From NCBI GenBank assembly GCA_016795295.1, contig JAEUHP010000095.1, positions 1-49,357 of the forward strand: a DNA stretch of 49,357 bases. Direction: 5' to 3'. This stretch comes from Planctomycetota bacterium. Lineage in GTDB: Bacteria; Planctomycetota; UBA1135; UBA2386. Of this stretch, positions 46,948 through 49,357 are shown one piece after another. The notes below the pieces were generated by a model. That model did not search any database, had not been told where the DNA came from, and saw only the letters and a program-made list of their open reading frames with translations. A program made the translations under genes and the position numbers. Position 1 is the first letter of the stretch. The number at the start of each line of letters is the position of its first letter.

Positions 46948-48177
46948 TCAGTTCGGTGTGGGCAATGCCGTCGTGCGCCGGGGGAGCGCGAACACCAACA
47001 GCGCCGACAAGGTTGCGCAGGCGGTGCCGAGCCAGAGCGCTGGCGCGAACGAGGCTTCGTGCATGGCGGAGGCCAGGGCCGGCTTCAACGGCAACTGCAC
47101 ACTGCGCGCCAGGGCGTAGCTGGTGGCCGCCGCCGTGGCGCGCAGAGCCGGTGGAAACTGTTCGCCGAACAGGGCGCCGAAGCACGACCAGGTGCCGGCT
47201 CCGAGGCCCATCGCCATCGCCGCCACCGTGAACGCCGCGAAGTCGGCGGTGGCGTGTTCGAGCTGTTGCAGCACCAGCAGGTGGCCGGCCGCGAACAAGA
47301 GGCAACAGGCAGCGAACACCGGCCGCCTGCCGAACCGCGCTGCGAGCACGCCGAAGCCGAGGTCGGCGACCACGTGGACAGAGTTCACCTGGAGCTGGAA
47401 CCAGCCGACTTCGCCTGCGGTCACGCCGTGGCGCGCGATCAGTGCGGTTGGCAGTTCGGCGTAGACGCACCAGAAGCCTGCCATGTGCAGCGCCAGGATG
47501 GTGAGCAGGAGCGCACTGCTGCGCCGGTGGGTCGGTGCCCACAGGAGCTTGGCCGGCAACGGCGGCTGGCCGGCCACGGCCCGGTCTGGGCCCGGCAGCG
47601 CCCGGCGTGCCCACAGCGCCAGGAGCCCGAGGGCGGCGGAGCCACAGAAAACGACCCGCCAGCCGACCGCGGGCAGCGGTGCGACGAAGAACGCCATGGC
47701 TGCCGCGAGGGCCATGCCGACCGGGCTACCGGCCTGCAGCACGGCGTGGGCGCGGTCGCGGGCCGGGCCCGACCAGTGTTCGGCGACCACGGCGTGGCCG
47801 ATGCCCCACTCGCCGCCGACGCCGAGGCCCGTGAGGCAACGGGCCAGCAGCAGGGTCCAAGGGCCGGTGGCGAGGCCGGTGAGCAGCGCGCCCAGCGAAT
47901 AGACGACGATGCTGAGCACCAGGGCCGGGCGTCGGCCGCGCCGGTCGGCCCAGCGACCGAACGCGAAGCCGCCGACGGCGGTGGCGAACAAGCTGGCGCC
48001 TTCGATCCAGGCCACGGAACCGGTGGGATCGAGACCGAGGTCGCTGGCGATGGTGCGCTTGCAGAAGCTGAACAGGATCAGGTCGTAGAAGTCGAACACC
48101 CATCCGAGCCAGCAGAACCACAGCACCGCGGCGCGGTTCGGCGCGGGTGCGGAGACGTTGGCGACGGAGCGGCTCAT
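46948..48177 (-). CDS. MFS transporter (sugar/metabolite-H+ symporter type)
   Basis: 409 aa with twelve predicted membrane helices. The N-terminal half has WLGWVFDFYDLILFSF, typical of the metabolite:H+ symporter (ShiA/ProP/KgtP-like) group, and the loop motif GRWADRRGRRPALV between helices 2 and 3; LARCLTGLGVGGEWGIGHAV is helix 4 and 5 signature. The second half has AARFGRRPVF, the counterpart loop. Substrate likely an organic acid or similar small molecule, not certain. ATG at 48177. It is 19 nt behind the right-edge gene, so probably the same operon. Confidence 0.93.
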   Translation of the reverse strand: MSRSVANVSAPAPNRAAVLWFCWLGWVFDFYDLILFSFCKRTIASDLGLDPTGSVAWIEGASLFATAVGGFAFGRWADRRGRRPALVLSIVVYSLGALLTGLATGPWTLLLARCLTGLGVGGEWGIGHAVVAEHWSGPARDRAHAVLQAGSPVGMALAAAMAFFVAPLPAVGWRVVFCGSAALGLLALWARRALPGPDRAVAGQPPLPAKLLWAPTHRRSSALLLTILALHMAGFWCVYAELPTALIARHGVTAGEVGWFQLQVNSVHVVADLGFGVLAARFGRRPVFAACCLLFAAGHLLVLQQLEHATADFAAFTVAAMAMGLGAGTWSCFGALFGEQFPPALRATAAATSYALARSVQLPLKPALASAMHEASFAPALWLGTACATLSALLVFALPRRTTALPTPN

Positions 48178-48196
48178 GCGGGTGGGGGCGGCGACG

Positions 48197-49357
48197 CTAC
48201 GACTTGCGCCGCGGTGCGACGGACAGGCCGTCCAGCTGCACCAACGTGTCTCCCGAAGCCACACCCCACCGGCCGTGCAGAGTCCGGCCGGTGCAGGAGT
48301 GGCGGAGGGCCTCCTGGCCGTCGATGGCGACCTGGATGGTGCTCTCGACGATGTCGATGCGGAAGTCGGTCGGGCTGCGCACGGCGTAGCGGCCCGGGGC
48401 ACTGGCCAGGTCGCGCCACGTCGAAGTGGCTGGCTGCCACTGGCTGATGGTCACGTTCGGTGCGTCGAAGAACACGCACAGCAGATCGTTTGCCACTTGG
48501 TCGAGTTGTACGCGGAACGACGGCGCGTCCTCGAACGGCTCGAGGCGGAAGGTGCCGCGGATCGTGTAGTCGCCGGCGGGGGGCGGAGCCACGTGGTAGA
48601 CGCACACGTGGCGTTCGGGGGCGCCCACCAGCCACCAGGAATCCCCTTCGCGCCACATCACCTCCGAAGACGCCTGCCACACCGGGGCTGCAGCCTTCGC
48701 CAGGGCGCTGAAGCGCGGCTCGGCTTTGCTCCAGTCGCCGAGCAGGGCCTGCACCAAGGCCTCGCGGTCGGTGGGGGCACCCTTGCGTTCCAGCCACTTG
48801 CCAGCTGCCTTGCGCAGGTTGCCGGCTTCCGCGGTCAGCAGCAGTTCGGCGACCAGGGCGCGCCGGTCGCTGGCCTGGTCGCGTCCGGCTCGGGAGGTCC
48901 CCAGCTTTGCTTCCGGCAGCAGGCCCTGCAGGTTCGGCAGGCGGTTGCCATCGCGCCAATAGGCCAGGTCGATGCGCCTTGCGTCGTAGTGCGGGTCGAC
49001 GCCGAATTGGCGTTTGGGATTGGTGTGCAGTTCGAGCACGCCGAGGGCGATCACTTCGGCGAGCCACGGCTCGGGGCGCTTCCCCAGAGTGCGTCGGGCG
49101 AGCGCTTCGGCGGCGGCCTTCACCAGACCTTGGGCCGTGGTGCGCGGCAGGCCGATCCTGGCCAGCGCCTTGGGCGACAGCTGGGGCCAGAGCAGCACAT
49201 GGGCCTGGCTGCCGTCGGCGGCCACTTCGTGTTCGCGCGGCTCGTGTGCGCCGACCACTGGTGCCACGGCGCGCTCGTATTCGACGCGGTCCGTGTACAG
49301 GATCAGCGGCACCGGCAGCTGGTGGGGTGGTGGAAGCTGCTTCTCCAGCACCGGCCA
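48197..49357 (-). CDS. Peptidase-MA-like protein with C-terminal beta-sandwich (cut by right edge)
   Basis: 386 residues are visible and the frame runs out at the right edge, so the N-terminus is missing. The visible start (PVPLILYTDRVEYERAV) and ALARIGLPRTTAQGLVKAAA plus GKRPEPWLAEVIALGVLE follow the layout of gluzincin-type proteins, but there is no HExxH: the place is taken by a GLVKAAAEAL helix. From residue ~255 (DYTIRGTFRLEPFED) to the end (TLVQLDGLSVAP) a concanavalin-like beta-sandwich, similar to DUF1080/LamG domains, is attached. Likely an exported non-peptidase binding protein (inference). Confidence 0.7.
   Translation of the reverse strand, partial: WPVLEKQLPPPHQLPVPLILYTDRVEYERAVAPVVGAHEPREHEVAADGSQAHVLLWPQLSPKALARIGLPRTTAQGLVKAAAEALARRTLGKRPEPWLAEVIALGVLELHTNPKRQFGVDPHYDARRIDLAYWRDGNRLPNLQGLLPEAKLGTSRAGRDQASDRRALVAELLLTAEAGNLRKAAGKWLERKGAPTDREALVQALLGDWSKAEPRFSALAKAAAPVWQASSEVMWREGDSWWLVGAPERHVCVYHVAPPPAGDYTIRGTFRLEPFEDAPSFRVQLDQVANDLLCVFFDAPNVTISQWQPATSTWRDLASAPGRYAVRSPTDFRIDIVESTIQVAIDGQEALRHSCTGRTLHGRWGVASGDTLVQLDGLSVAPRRKS

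Noticed and set aside
48194..48199. TAGCGT upstream of the MFS gene as a leaderless box
   Set aside because: It ends 16 nt before the ATG, overlaps the stop codon of the preceding gene and the two genes look co-transcribed.

Overview
The window looks like chromosome from a high-GC planctomycete (Planctomycetota). Pointers are the GC-rich codon third positions, secreted proteins that end in a recurring ~110-130 residue C-terminal module, a DUF1080 (3-keto-disaccharide hydrolase type) lipoprotein, a di-haem cytochrome c peroxidase, SurA/parvulin-like proteins and many short secreted proteins of unknown function. The phylum call is inference from gene content. I found no rRNA, tRNA, insertion sequence, prophage or CRISPR array; the region reads as ordinary, densely packed chromosome with about 50 genes on both strands.

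Layout. 1-5.9 kb: a lipoprotein cut by the left edge, a RarD-type permease, a membrane/TPR protein, a di-haem peroxidase and a repeat protein that converge tail to tail and share the C-terminal module, and an alpha/beta hydrolase. 5.9-11.2 kb (minus): a proline-catabolism dehydrogenase (pruA) with an SF1 helicase directly behind it, a zinc-ribbon protein and queG. 11.3-14.9 kb (plus): a histidine-kinase-like protein, a sigma-70 factor with its zinc-finger/TPR partner, and a small secreted protein. 15-24 kb: GDPD phosphodiesterase, class V aminotransferase, gmhA, a prenyltransferase-fold secreted protein, an SDR, a TauE-type permease, mdh and glyQ. 24-27 kb (minus): MBOAT O-acyltransferase plus SGNH hydrolase, a polysaccharide O-acetylation pair. 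27-35 kb: DUF1080 lipoprotein, a beta-barrel candidate, a metallopeptidase-like protein without its zinc site, and SurA/parvulin-like proteins on both strands. 35-39 kb: ABC exporter, ispF-ispD, ruvC. 39.4-43.6 kb (plus): a compact run of an unknown protein, a MinD/FlhG-type ATPase, a helix-hairpin-helix protein, nadC, an RsbW-like ATPase and a VanZ protein. 43.7-49.4 kb: a Cys/Trp/Pro-rich secreted protein, purB, a YjfB-type motility protein, a glycosyltransferase, an MFS transporter and a protein cut by the right edge.

The most interesting signal is not a gene. Sixteen start codons, on both strands, have a TAnnnT hexamer ending 5-9 nt upstream, where a -10 box must sit if transcription begins at or next to the start codon. 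None of these has a clear Shine-Dalgarno sequence, whereas several other starts do. This suggests a large leaderless class of mRNAs and helps to choose starts. Secondary signals are three short tandem repeats, each placed just after a stop codon in a convergent gap, overlapping divergent promoters between ispD and ruvC, a 337-bp gene-free stretch with a strong hairpin, and two peptidase-MA-like proteins without HExxH.
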